A DNA stretch of 64,000 nucleotides from Globodera rostochiensis (taxonomy: Eukaryota; Nematoda; Chromadorea; Rhabditida; Heteroderidae), in the NCBI GenBank assembly GCA_018350325.1, contig JAEVLN010000008.1, positions 3,243,794 to 3,307,793 of the forward strand, in the 5' to 3' direction. The notes under the pieces were generated by a model that saw only the letters and a list, made by a program, of their open reading frames with translations, searched no databases and was not told the DNA's origin. Below are positions 1 through 16,023 of this stretch, in pieces; position 1 is the first letter of the stretch; each line of letters starts with the position of its first letter. The position numbers and the translations under genes were made by a program.

Positions 1-48
1 GTATAGAGTGAGTGAACTTTGGCATAAAATTTGCTTTTCAAATTTTAG

Positions 49-3000
49 GAAATTTTCCAACACCCATCCGGCATTCCACTGGATCCCCACTGCATAATGG
101 AGGGTTATCTGTTCAAGCGTGCGACAAACGCTTTCAAAACGTGGAATCGTCGATGGTTCATGATCAAGGAGGGCAAGCTGGTCGGTCTGGGAGGGATTTT
201 TTTTGTTGTTGTTGAAAATTCCGCCAAAATCGTATCCAAAACCAATGTCCCCTGCCTCTATCCATGTATGTTGTTCCAGCTGTACTCGCACAAAACCAAC
301 GACGGGGAGCCGGAAGTGCCCACCGTGATGGAGGAGAACCTGAAGCTGTGCCTGGTCCGACCCGCGCCGACCACCATCGACCGCGCCTGCTGTTTCGAGC
401 TGGTCACCCCCAACCGGTATGGGGGGATGGGGTGGGGGGATTTATTTGCGATTTTTTTTTGAGAAAATCATTCAATTATAATTCCAATTTTTGTTTTTGT
501 GTGTGTGCAGAAGCCATCTGCTGCAAGCGGACTCCGATTCCTTATGCAACGCGTGGATTCGAGCACTGCAACGGACAATTCAGAATCTGCACGGTGGGCA
601 GAGCAGCTTTTTTTGACAAATCATGTCCCCCCATTCTTTTACTCCTCCTTGATCGCTTATTCTTCCTGATCGCTCTCACTCACTGATCAACATGATTTAT
701 GTGGGTGTGTGCCTTTTATAGTAATTGCTTTCAGAGGACGACCACGGCTCGTATGCCCAGTCGCGCAAGTCCTTCATCGGGAGCATCAAAGCGTCCACCT
801 CCTCCTCTTCCATATCAGCCGGTTCTTTCTTCTGTCTTTCCCGTTGTTGATCAACACAGGGGAACTGGAGAGGAGAATGCCATGGCTGGTGCTGATCATG
901 AGCGAGATGTTCAGGCTTTTAGTTGAAAGTATTCTGCTCCTCACAATGATCAGACACATGTCAGGCAATATCAATCAGCGGCATCCTCTGTTCTTCTGGT
1001 TGATCAATAACGAATGCATTTGGCACTTAATATTTAAATTTCAATCGAAACTTTCAAGAGGCTCCTGCTGCTGCTTCGTCCTCAGCGTTGAATGACGGGG
1101 AAGAGGCGTCACAAGCAGAATCGCCAATGTCCGCCGATTTGATCCTCAGAGACCACCAACAGCAGCAGCAACGTTCAGTGGTTAGTAATTGGTGGTGGCC
1201 ATGACTTTGGAGTTGCGGAAATTTGTGAAAGGTGTTCGGCCGGGAACGGAAATTTTTGGGAATTTTCAAAAGCGGGGAGGGAGCACGGAGTTGGACTCAA
1301 AAATTGGGCGATCTCTTTGCCCATCAGTCTCGCGCGATCTTTCAGCTCGTCAGTCTTTAAGACGATTAGAAAACAAAAACTTTTTTTAATGAAATTTCCG
1401 TTTTCACAGTCCGTCGTTGAACCGTCGGCGATAGGGTCAATGCTGCCAACACTTTCCGTTTCTTCCGCCGACAGCGCCGGCGGTGGTTTGGCCGGCGCAT
1501 CATCTTCCTCATGTGCCAAACAGAAGATGAAGCGCTTCCTCAAACAGCTGTTGGGCATCCCGGGCAACGACCGGTGTGCCGACTGCGGGTGCCCGGATGC
1601 GAAATGGACGAGCCTCAACATTGGGGTGGGTGGGTTTGTTGTAAAGCCCGGGCCTGACTATGAGGACCGACCGGGATTACGTTTTCGATCGAGATTTTAA
1701 ATTTAAACGAGATCTCGAACGGTAGGTACGGCTTCAGCTTGTTGAGGGTGTATGATGGTTGGAAAAAGGTGCAGAATTTAATTTTGGAAACACCGTGTTT
1801 TTTTGTTGCTTCTGTTTTAAATTTTGACAATTCGAAATTTTTCTTAATTTTTATAAATGTTTTTGTTGAATTCAGGCCATCATATGCATTGAATGCAGCG
1901 GTGTGCATCGAAGTCTTGGTGTACATTTCTCCAAAGTTCGGTATATATGTTTAATCTATTTTAGAGACCGGACACCGATCGAGAAATTCTCGAGTAAGAT
2001 TCTCGATCGGTCCGCAAGTCCGACCTCTACTTTAAATTCATTTTTGTTGTTGCAGTTCTCTGATGATGGACACGCTGGAGACGGAGCACCGGAACATCCT
2101 TTTGCAGCTGGGCAATCGGAAAGTGAATGTCATTTTCCTGCGCAATTTACCAAACGCAGGGGCAAATGCCAAGATTGGCATCAGTCGGCATACAAACAGG
2201 TGTGCGTGTCCGACGGCATTGTTTGAAATTTAAGGGTTCATTTTTTGTTTCAGGGAAAGCCGGGAACAGTGGATCATCGCCAAGTACGTGGAGAAGAAGT
2301 TTGCCTTGCAGCCGTCAAATTGTGCGTCGACAATGGGTGCGTGTTAGGCGTTGTTAATAATGCGTTGACAGATGTGTACTGCTTGAACATCTGTTCTTCA
2401 ATTGAAAAGATAGCCTTTGGTGCCGGATTCCAAATACCGAATTTTAGGGAAATCCGTGATTTTAGAATTAACAAAATTGAATTTTTGGAGGTTTTTTTTG
2501 TCCTTGGTGGTTCTGTCGTTACTCTTAAACTGTTTTCAGCATATTCCCGATCGGTGTCCTCGCTGAACGACCGGGCCGGCGGAGGAGCAATGGCGGCGAC
2601 GATGGCTTCAATCACTGATCAGTCGACGACGGCACCGCCAGCAGCCGCTGACACAACCAAAAATGATGTGGCGGCATCCGCGGCGCCGGCTTCGGCAAGC
2701 GTTGTCAAACTGCGACAACAGCAGCAGCCAAGCGTGCGACTGGACGCCAATGTGGCGGAAGATTTGCTGGGCAAGTTTATTCAACTTTTTGAGAAAAAAA
2801 TTATAAAAAAATTTGCAGAATGTCGCCTCTCCCGTGCTTCCTCTTCCTCTTTCGGCTCCGACTCCAATTTGGTGCAAAGCGCTCGTGCAGCAATTGCCCA
2901 ACGGGCATCCGCCTGCTTCGCCCGGGGCGACGCGCACCAGCAACAGCAACGTGTCGTGGCCGCGTTGCGCACCGGATGCCTGGAGGAGGTGTGTGGTTTT

Positions 3001-4036
3001 GGACGAAGTGAGACATTTTTGGAGGGGTTTTTGCAGGTGCTGAGAGCAATGGTCCAGGACGGGCTCGACATCAACAACGATCTTCAACAGCAGCACCACC
3101 ACCACCATCTACAACACCGCGTAGGCGATAACACGACGAAGCAGCAACACCCGCAACATGGCAATAATGCCACCAATGCCGCTGACGGGTCATGGGACAA
3201 TCACCAGCAGCAACAACAACAACGACCAGTAACAGCACCATCAACGACAATTACAACAACCCCACTGCACATAGCTGTTGAAAATGTATTGGAATGGGAA
3301 TGACGCTTTGCACTGAAAAGGCTTTTGTTTTTCAGAATCAAACGACAATGATCGAGTTTCTGCTGTTGAACGGCGCAAAAATCAACGGTGTAGACGGCTC
3401 GAAGAACACTCCGCTGCATTTAGCGGCCGAACGGGGGCATACGATGTGAGCGTGAAAAATTTTGGAAAAAAACGTTACGCCACAAATTCAAAAAACTTTT
3501 TGTTTTCAAATTTCGTCCTAAAAATGTTCGAATTGCGCAATTTGTGTGCTGCCATTTTGCAGCGTTGTCTACCAGTTGTTGAAGCGAAATGCGGAGAAAA
3601 TGCACCAGAACGTGTGCGGGCGGACGGCGCTGGAGCTGGCGGTGGACCAATACCATGCCGACATTGTGACACTGCTCCGACTCCACGACATGAAGGACGA
3701 GTTCAACGACGACCAGAACTCCACGATGGGTCAGCAGCGCACACAGCACCCATTTTATTTGTTTTTTCCCTCTTTTTTACTGCACGGATTTTTACATGAA
3801 AAGGATTTGTCGTTGTTTTTTGTGCATTTTTCTAGATTTTGGCCCCAAGGAGGACGATAAAATGGCACAATTTAAATGCCTATCACACAAATTCAGACGA
3901 AACTGTGGAGAGTTTTATCGGCGACCTGGCGGCCAAGCAGGAACATTTGCGCCAAGGAAACGCTCAAACAACGCCAAACGACGCGCATAATGGCAAGGAG
4001 GAGGAGGGGGAGGAACAAATTGTGGAAAAATTGTGA
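49..4036 (+). CDS. cnt-1: ACAP/centaurin-type Arf GTPase-activating protein, 5'-truncated by window edge
   Basis: ACAP-type proteins stimulate GTP hydrolysis on Arf GTPases at endosomal and plasma membranes. The visible part starts at an exon after an acceptor at 47-48. The PH domain (MEGYLFKRATNAFKTW from 97) spans exons 49-180, 280-416 and 511 to about 593. A Ser-rich linker follows. The ArfGAP zinc finger has CADC near 1578, CIEC near 1885 and the GVHRSLGVHFSKVRSL core, continuing to about 2335. Ankyrin repeats are visible at about 2950-3700 (TPLHIAVEN, NTPLHLAAERGHT, TALELAVDQYHADIV). The last exon (acceptor at 3895-3896) gives DETVESFIGDL, resembling the ACAP C-terminus. The BAR domain expected upstream is outside the window. 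Poly-Gln and poly-His runs interrupt the linker before the ankyrins. Exon edges in the 600-1400 linker are uncertain. The symbol follows the C. elegans orthologue family. Confidence 0.88.
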
Positions 4037-4423
4037 ATTGATGAAATGTGTTGATTTGATCTTTTTTTTTTGCATTTGTGTGAAGATTTGTGCTGGAAAT
4101 AACGACAACAACGACCGATCAATCCAATCATTCTCTTTTAACACTTTCAGTTTCGCTAACACAATAAAAAATTTATTTTATTTCTGGCCACAGTTTAAAT
4201 TTTGAAATTCAAATGTAGTGAAGCCTATGTATAGTAATGTCGATCTCACTATCAGGGCATAAAAATTCATGGAGCTTTTTTTGACAATAAAAAAAAGCAA
4301 ATTTTCAATGAATTTTTTCAAATAAATCAAAAGAGTGCCACAAAAATATATTTCCTTTGGCGATGTGTTTAAATTCCGACCATTTTCATTCAAATGCAAT
4401 ATTCCCCCCATTCATTCTCAAAA

Positions 4424-5711
4424 ATGTCTGACAACCCGCCGCAACAGCGACGCACGAGAGAACTGTGAGTTTTTTTGTTTTGTTTTTGAGCTTTTGGTTA
4501 AATTTTAAGAATTTCCGTTTTCTTTTTTTAGAAATGTGTGCGACGACGTTTGGTTGAGCATTTTTCCGTTCCTTGGACCGGCCGAACTCGCAGTGGTCAT
4601 GGCGCTGCTCTCCGATCGTTACGATGTGCTGGTCGACCTGCACTTCAGGACGCGAAAATGGGAACTTGGAAAGTTGGAAGTTCAACGTTCGGAGGATGGC
4701 ACTGGCGCACAAATTGTCAAATGGAACGACGACGGCAGCCTACGACATTTGGCCATGCCGCAAGGACCACCGCCCGCCAAATTGGTCGGCTTCAACCGCA
4801 TTTTGATAAGGTGTATAGATTTTGTGCCACAATTCTGTTTTGGGGATTTTCAAATTGTATTTTTAGTTACATCGACGGCACTGTCATCGCTTTTCTCCGC
4901 CACATTCGGCGCCTCTTCAACGCGGGCATCACTTTGCATTTGGACATTCTGGACAGTGAACACCGGAGCTGGGACATCTTTGTGCAAGAAATTTGGCCTC
5001 TGATGTCGGCCAACATCAGCGGAATGATCTTCTATTGCAGTCTCCATGGACTGCGAAATCGCATCTCGCCCACCGTTCTCTGCGACTGTGCCAACCTCCG
5101 GGCGATCCGTTCCCATTTTGCTGTGCCTCAATGGCCGGCCGATGATCGTCGTGAAGCTTCTGATGGCCAAGCAATGACCAAATGGATTCACACGCCTCGA
5201 GAAGACGGCCTTCCGAAGACGATTCAGAATTTTGGTGCAAAATTTCCCGACAACGTGGTGAACGAACTCAGAGAGGTCCCTTTTTTCGTTTATAGCTCAT
5301 TTTTTTATCGTAAAATTAGTCATTTTAGACTTTTCTCAACGCCTCCACCGCTGTCAGTTACATCATTGTTATTGATTTGGACATTCTTTCTTGGGCTTAC
5401 GATGGAGACTCTGATGACTATAGGCCATTTGAACACCAGAACGGACGGACGCGGGAGCGTTTGACATTTCGACGTCAGAACGATTCTGCGTGGCTGTTGG
5501 AGCGGGGACCGATCGTGCGAAGACGAGAAGCGATGGACGGAGTGGAAGAAGGCAGCGGTCGACCGAATTAAGAAGAGTATGATCGGCGTTTTTATCAAGG
5601 ACGATAACATTGGGTGAGTCGATCAAAATTCAATATCCACAAATTTTGTTTGTTAATTTTTTTGTGTTCAGATCACTTTCGCCTGCTGCCGGGTCGAGCA
5701 ATGCAAACTGA
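4424..5711 (+). CDS. F-box-like protein, probable single-base frameshift
   Basis: The proposed exons are 4424-4464, 4532-4810, 4867-5275, 5329-5613 and 5672-5711. The start ATG at 4424 gives MSDNPPQQRRTREL, followed by an F-box-like helix (VCDDVWLSIFPFLGPAEL...LLSDRYDVLVD). The rest resembles the C-terminal half of the large F-box families of cyst and root-knot nematodes, ending in a GRTRERLTFRRQ strand. F-box proteins recruit substrates to SKP1-cullin ubiquitin ligases. In exon 4 the frame runs to a premature stop at 5569-5571. Dropping one G from the GGGG at 5504-5507 opens a frame through RWTEWKKAAVDRIKKS to a spliced stop at 5709-5711. So this is either an assembly indel or a young pseudogene. 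The neighbouring SKP1-related gene (6369-7611) is convergent. The family assignment rests on pattern recognition only. Confidence 0.62.
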
Positions 5712-6368
5712 ACGACGAGCTTCGTTTATGACGGAAGATGAAGCGAAGCATTTTGATGATTGATCGGCTTAATCGATATTGACGTATTCGATCACTATAA
5801 TTGTTTTTGTTGGCTGTATGAGAAAATGTCAATTCGGAAGCACTATATCTGAAGACAGGGCCGGGCGTGCCTTCGATTTCGGGGGGGGGGGGGGTAAGCC
5901 AAAAGAAATGATCAAATCAATCATTCCATATACAATAAGTGTGAGTCCCCCCTATGGTATTGCGACCCCCGGCTCAAGAAGTGCCGTTATTTCCAAGTAC
6001 ATTCTTGTAAATAAATTTGCAAGTACGAGGAGCCGTTTCCAAGTACCGTACTTGGCATCCAAGTACGCATGGAAGCTCTGATCAATTATTGATTTGATTT
6101 ATCGCAATCAACGGATGAAACAGCCACAGAAATGTTTATTAAAGGAGTGAAATGAGTAAATTAATGACGAGAAGCACCCACACGGAATTGGGGCAACAAA
6201 TAAAATGGAATCAAATTAATCAATTAATTAATCCATAATATACAATAATTGTGAGATAAGTAATATATACATTGTTGGCACATTTTGTGGACAAATCGAA
6301 TATTAATCGGACATCGCATAAATCCCCCCGGGCGTTGTCCTCTCGGCTTCTCCTCTCACAAATCCGTG
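5712..6368. other. Intergenic spacer with G14 tract and AAGTAC palindromic repeats
   Basis: There is no coding region here. The spacer contains an uninterrupted G14 at 5881-5894. At about 5993-6068 there is a cluster of AAGTAC/GTACTT words that can fold back on themselves, similar in style to the other palindromic miniature elements in the window. The rest is AT-rich. Confidence 0.5.
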
Positions 6369-7611
6369 TCAGTATTTGTACCACGCATTCTTCTCGCGGA
6401 TTTCGGCCATTCGCTTCTCGCTCAGCCAATCATTCTCATCGATGCCCAAAAAATTGCGCAGCTCCTCCACCGACGTTTTGGTCTTCAACAATGCGGCCAT
6501 CGCCTGACAGGCGTAGACAAACTGAAACAATTTGTTTTTTATTTTAATTTATGTATAAAATTTGTTCCGTTTTCTCGTTAATTCTTTTTATTTTTTAAGA
6601 AAAAAATTTGTGTCCATTTATTCGGACATTAAAATGTGTCCAAAAATTGCAAAATTCGGAGAATTCCGCCGATGTCGATTCTGTTCACTTACCAGCGAAT
6701 TGATTTGCAGGTAGTTGCACGCGCTCAACAAATTGGCCAGTTCCGCCACATCCATCTGAAAATCGAGACAAAATGAAACTTTAAAAAAACATAAAATGCC
6801 AGAAAAATTCCTCAAAAAAACTAAATTTTGATTAGATTTAAGGGGCCCTGACCAAGAAACAGCTAAACCAAACACACCTCGAAGAATTTGGTCTCAAAGT
6901 CGTCCAACTTGAACCATTTGCGCTCGTAAGTGTTCGGATCCTAAAAAATAAAAATGCCAGAAAATGTCCATGTCCATGTCCGATGTTGTACCGTTTCAAT
7001 TTTGGGCTCGTCCTTACCTAAAACGTTTCCAATAAACTTTTTGCCCAAATCAAACCCAACCGAACGTACCGGCACGCTGTTCCATCCACTCGACCACTTT
7101 TTTGAATGTGTCCACGGAAACCTCCGGAATGGAGAACACAATGTCCTCCGTCTTAACGGTGGAGAGGTCACAATGCTGAAACAGAAAATGTGCGCTTCTT
7201 ACAAACGTTCAGCCTCCAAAAACCTTCGTCATGTCACTGAAGATGTTGCATTGAGGCAAAAGTTCGAGACGCACCGGCACGTCGCCATCGCTGCACGCGC
7301 ATTTCACCTGAATAAAACAATTCGGGTTTTGTGTTCTCACGATGAACTCGCGTCCAATGGAATGCCACGGACATTTTTTGTTATCAGAATTCGCATTCTT
7401 CAACAAAAACAACAACAAAATGTGCAATATGTTCTTTGTTTTGATCATTCTTGGTCCACCAAAGTACAACTCTGCACCATTAAAGCAAATGCCGATTAAG
7501 GCGACTACGCACTTCATTTTGAAGACGTTTCTCCTCACTGGCCGCGGAAGTGGACTGCTTGGATGTGTTGGCGGCGGCAGGAGGAGTGTTTTCCTTCTCG
7601 GCTCCCATCAT
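6369..7611 (-). CDS. SKP1-related protein (copy A)
   Basis: SKP1 proteins link F-box proteins to cullin in SCF ubiquitin ligases. Read on the minus strand, the exons give MMGAEKENTPPAAANTSKQS (from 7611), VKCACSDGDVPVRLELLPQC (about 7222-7308), the POZ-type helix FKKVVEWMEQRAGT (about 7070-7172), DPNTYERKWFKLDDFETKFF (about 6880-6941), MDVAELANLLSACNYLQINS (about 6690-6757) and the C-terminal SKP1 helices VYACQAMAALLKTKT...WLSEKRMAEIREKNAWYKY, with a TGA at 6369-6371. The terminal pattern (NYLQI...EELRNFLGI...EKNAW) is the SKP1 dimerisation/F-box-binding region. An N-terminal extension of about 40 residues is unusual for SKP1. Compared with copy B (48403-50112), the upstream ATG of copy B is TTG here, so the start is moved to ATG-ATG at 7606-7611. 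Confidence 0.82.
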
Positions 7612-7960
7612 TTGCTTCAGTGAATCGAATTCGGACAAATATTACGACTAAAGGGAAATGATTAAATGAAAATCAGTGTAAACTATCCAAAAAAAGTGTG
7701 AGCAATACAATTTTATTCATTAATCAAAAAATGTTTCCAAAAATTGTGTTTATGAAGATAAAGAGAATCAAAAAATTTGTAGCCAAAAGTGTGAACACTC
7801 CAAGAATTTGTGCTATATTTAATACAGACACGGCTTGTTGATTTTCTGGAAACTTTTGTGTAAAAGCTTATTTTTATACATCCGAATTCTAACAAAAATG
7901 TCAATGAGCAAAAGATAACCAGGGGTTTTATTCGTACTTGGACAAAAGGTCACCCTGACG
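7612..7960. repeat. Upstream flank shared, inverted, with SKP1 copy B
   Basis: About 240 bp (7612-7855) resembles, in inverted orientation, the region just upstream of SKP1 copy B (about 48160-48402). Both carry CTTGGAGTGTTCACACTTTT-type sequence and the same order of AT-rich blocks. It probably holds the copy A promoter. No open reading frame is convincing. Confidence 0.6.
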
Positions 7961-7961
7961 G

Positions 7962-8045
7962 TAAATTGGACAAAATGTCACCTAGGACAAAATGTCTCCT
8001 GGGACAAAATGTCTCCTGGGACAAAATGTCTCCTGGGACAAAAAG
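7962..8045 (+). repeat. 17-bp minisatellite (GGACAAAATGTCTCCTG units)
   Basis: Three near-identical 17-bp units (GGACAAAATGTCTCCTG) lie within 7985-8035. They are flanked by diverged units with the core GGACAAAATGTC and, at the right edge, GGACAAAAAGTCAC. It lies in the spacer between SKP1 copy A and the mL64 gene. Confidence 0.8.
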
Positions 8046-8333
8046 TCACTATTTTCGTGCAATACAAATCCAAATTGAATTTTCCAATTGTTCGAATTCG
8101 GTCCCGGGTTCGGAATTGTTTCGAAATGGGGATCGGATACGGATTGAATACATTTTTCGGGGGTACCTTAGAAGTGAAGCAGAATTCGCAAAAAAAAAGT
8201 TAGCATTTTTGCAAATTCCTTAACAAAAAGCAGAAAAAACGGAAAAATGCATAAATTCAAATAATATTCAGAACAAATGTTGGCATCTTTAAAATATTAT
8301 TGTCCTCGTGTCCACCAATTGGCCTTTTTTTGC

Positions 8334-11300
8334 AGTCTGAGCCCTCGGCATCGCATCATCGCTGAGGGCGGAATACCGCCGACGCAATACGAATTTGAGC
8401 GTGAAAAATGGGCGATGGGCGAACGCTTTGGCCGTTACGGACAGCGCGGTGGGGTTGACATTCGACAACTGTGGCCGAGCGTTGAGGTTTCTGCTCTCTG
8501 TTCCTGGAATTTTTTAACAAAAATTTTTTCATAAAATTTGTTTAAAAAAATTTAGTAAAATTTCGCTTAACTGGTTAAATGTTAGCGACAAATTTTAGCA
8601 AATATGGCAATTTTCCATGGTCTCTCACGCATTTTGTGTTGACCAAAATTGATAGGATCAATTTTTTTTTCAGGAGATCGAAGAAATCAATGCATTGCGA
8701 ATGTACAGAACAGCAAAGGAAGCGGAGCAAATATCAAAAACGAATGTCGAAAAAGAGCAAATTCGTCGCAAAAACAGGTTTTTGAATAACACAAATTGGG
8801 CTTTACAAGTGTAAATCCGGGTATCTATTGGCATTTATGCAGGGGGTGGGTTGTTTTTTTCAAAATTTTTGTCCGATAAAATGTACTCCAATTAAACGCA
8901 AATCAAATTAAGAGGGTCGTGAAACACGAATTTAATTATCAATTTATCTGGTTTTGCGTATAGAACGTTTTTTGAACCAGTTCAATTTTTGCAAAATCAT
9001 AAGCCAGTAGGGAGGATCCTCTATTAGTCAGAATTTATCAACAAAAAAATAATTTCAAACTCGTCTGAAGAACAGATTTTTAATTAATTGATTACGAATT
9101 AGTGGAATATTTGAAAAATAGTTTTTTTTTTAGAAAAGCAAAGGCCCCCCCCACATATGGTTTTAAAAAACTCAACTCCCCGGCTGCATAAGTGCCAAAA
9201 TCTTCAAACAGAATTTCTGATTTGTAACGCAAAAATGAGTGGCAATTTAATGCTTATCGCTTAAATTTTTGTTTAATTTGGTAAAATGAAAGGTATCGAA
9301 AACATTTTTTGTTAAGAAATTATCCAAAAATTTATGGCCACCATTTTTTTTTAAAGATTTGTTTTTTCGGATTTCTGGGGGGGGGGGGACTTCAGCGCTC
9401 TTAAATTTGCTTATCGCCGATAGTGCTCGGCACGATACGATATTTCGATAAAAATATCGCGATATTTATATCGAAATATCGTTCGATATATCGTATCGGA
9501 AAAATGTTAGGAATTCGATATTTTTCGATATCGATATTTTATCGAAATATCGTTCGATATATCGTATCGAAAAGTTAAAATATCGCGATATTTTATCGCG
9601 TTTGTTCACTCAAAAAATGTATCGCAATTTTAATGGATTATATTGATTTACTGTTTGAATTTTGTTTGAGACATACTTTTGACAAACAATTTCAGTTCTT
9701 TTTTAGTGGGGCACCCAATTATATCCACAGCTTAGTGGTATGTCTTTTCGGTGAGCTGAACTTTTCTTCTGGGTTCGAACCCTCTTGACTGGAAGCAATT
9801 TTTTTTTTTCGCCTTTGTCACCTACACTTCCCTGATTAATAAAATTTTTTAAATAAATTTTTTAATAATTTCAATTAAAATACGCGCAAAAGACAAATTT
9901 TTTAAAAAATTCATCGCATCTTTTTTGAATTTTTTCTTCAAATTTTAACAAAGGTTGCCATTTTTTGTAAAAATTCCCCCGGCGGCGCCTATCGGCACCG
10001 CCGGACATCCTCCACTCTCATGTAAACCAATTTGTTTTGAAAATTTTTCCAATCCCAAAATGCTTAATTTTGCAAAAAATGTTGGTGAAATTTCATTTAC
10101 AAAAATCCCAAAATTTTTCCGACGCACCTGTCGGCATCGTCGGGCTCTCACGATTTTCTTTATAAGGATGGATTCTCATGGTGGAGTTGAAGAGTTAAAA
10201 ATTTGAACTTTTTATTGTTGCGTTTTTATGACTTTTTTTGCATATTGGTCAAAAAAAAATTTGCGAAAAATATCGCGATATATCGGTTTTTTTTTCGATA
10301 TTTTTCGATACCGATATTTTATCGAAATATCGTTCGATATATCGTATCGGAAAAATGTTAGGAATTCGATATTTTTCGATACCGATATTTTATCGAAATA
10401 TCGTTCGATATATCGTATCGATGCCATTGCCGAGCACTAATCGCCGATGCTTAAATAACGCAAAAAATTTGAAAAAACAAATTCTGTAAGTGTATAAATA
10501 TGGCATTTTTGTGTTCAGGTTGGATCGCATTGAACGCAATTGGCAGACACATGACGAACAATTGGCCGAGTTCCACCAACGCGCGATACAATCCGAAATT
10601 GACAAGGAAAGCTCGGAGCAGGAATTGGAGCGTAAGGTCTGACCTGGACGGACACCGGGGGGGGGGGGTGGGGGGAGTCCGGATTTTTGGGTCTGAAATT
10701 CCGGTTTCCGGACATTTTTTAGCTGCCGGAATTCGGGCTTTTTGGCGTTCGCTTACATCCCGGATGGGCGGAAATGCCAACAATTTTGTGCCTTCTTTTA
10801 ACCGATCAAAACCGGAGTCCATTCGACTTTGGCGGACTTCGAGACAAACAAAAAAAAAACGATTTTTTTTTTGGATTTTTGTACTTGTGGGACCACCTTC
10901 AAATTTCTGTATTTATTGTACAAAACTCACTGCCAAATAATTATTATTATAATAATCCATTTTCCCACAGGTGGAGGAGGTGAAAAACTTTTTTGGCTAC
11001 TGGGTGGACCCGAACGACCCGCGCTTCGCCGTCATGTAATTAAACAAAATGGCCAATTATTGATCAAAAACAAAACCTTTTTTTTAAAACAATTTTGGTA
11101 CTGGTCTTAATTAGTTTTTGTTTAAAATTAACGCATTTAAAAATTCAATGTTTTTTGGACTTTTATTGACTCAAACAGAGAACGAAAGCAGAAAAATAAC
11201 AATTTTTGTTGAAAATTTTGCCTAAACTGTTCAAAAAAAACGCATTTTTCATCGGCTGCCAATTGAAAAACAACGCGTCCCAAACCTTTAGGCTGCAACA

Positions 11301-11460
11301 TAAGGAGCAGAGCGCAAAACTGGAGGCCAAAATGGCCAGCAAGAAGACGAAGAAGTACGGCCAGGTGAAGACGGTGTCCAATCTCACCAGCAACACAACC
11401 ACCGACAAAACGAAGACGAAAAAATCAGCGGCCAAATTGTCATCGGCGGCGAATGAGTAG
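8334..11460 (+). CDS. Mitochondrial large-subunit ribosomal protein mL64 (CRIF1/GADD45GIP1 family), first exon not found
   Basis: CRIF1/mL64 sits at the exit tunnel of the mitochondrial large ribosomal subunit and is needed for synthesis and membrane insertion of mtDNA-encoded proteins. Exons: 8334-8486 (WAMGERFGRYGQRGGVDIRQLWP matches the family's RYG...GVDP..LWP motif), a coiled-coil exon from about 8673 to 8777 (EIEEINALRMYRTAKEAEQI), 10519-10636, 10971-11035 (VEEVKNFFGYWVDPNDPRFA, matching the LLGYHVDPRSARF hallmark) and 11292-11460 with a Lys-rich tail. Phases agree at all joins. The acceptor at 8332-8333 implies an upstream exon, probably carrying the mitochondrial targeting peptide, which I could not identify. 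The third intron retains a full hAT-like element (9421-10439). Confidence 0.8.
9421..10439. mobile_element. 1,019-bp hAT-like terminal-inverted-repeat element with perfect 8-bp TSD
   Basis: The ends are TAGTGCTCGGCA and TGCCGAGCACTA, perfect inverted complements over 12 bp. They are flanked on both sides by the identical octamer ATCGCCGA (9413-9420 and 10440-10447). TAGTG-type ends with an 8-bp duplication are characteristic of the hAT superfamily. Long subterminal arms (about 9421-9600 and 10265-10430) are built from CGATAT/ATATCG palindromic words. The centre holds a tRNA-like segment and GC-rich stem motifs but no transposase, so it is non-autonomous. It sits in the third intron of the mL64 gene. 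Confidence 0.82.
9719..9797 (+). repeat. tRNA-like (SINE-like or tRNA-pseudogene) segment
   Basis: AGCTTAGTGGTA at 9729-9740 resembles a pol III A box and GGTTCGAACCC at 9772-9782 is a perfect B box, at tRNA-like spacing. A run of T's follows at about 9799-9810. The T-arm stem beside the B box pairs only partly and no clean acceptor stem is seen, so it is read as a degraded tRNA or tRNA-derived SINE head inside the hAT-like element rather than a functional tRNA gene. Confidence 0.45.
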
Positions 11461-11716
11461 AGAAGAGATCCGCATTTTACATTTTATTTGATCACCATTT
11501 GTTTTCTGTTTCCGAATTACTCTGTAAAAAGTGCACTAATTGATTGATACATACATATTTATGTACTGAATGCATACAAACTTCAAGAGTTTGTTGTTTT
11601 TTATTTTTAACCAAATTTTTGCCTTTTTTTTTTGCGCAAATTTCAACCACTTTTTTGTGATTTTTATTTTAGAACACATATTGCTTGCTGCTAACAGATT
11701 TTGCCCCCGGTTTCCG

Positions 11717-16023
<4,307 letters not shown>

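Noticed and set aside
9719..9797. Functional tRNA gene
   Set aside because: The A and B boxes are present, but the T-stem is mismatched and there is no complete acceptor stem, so it is listed as a tRNA-like repeat instead.
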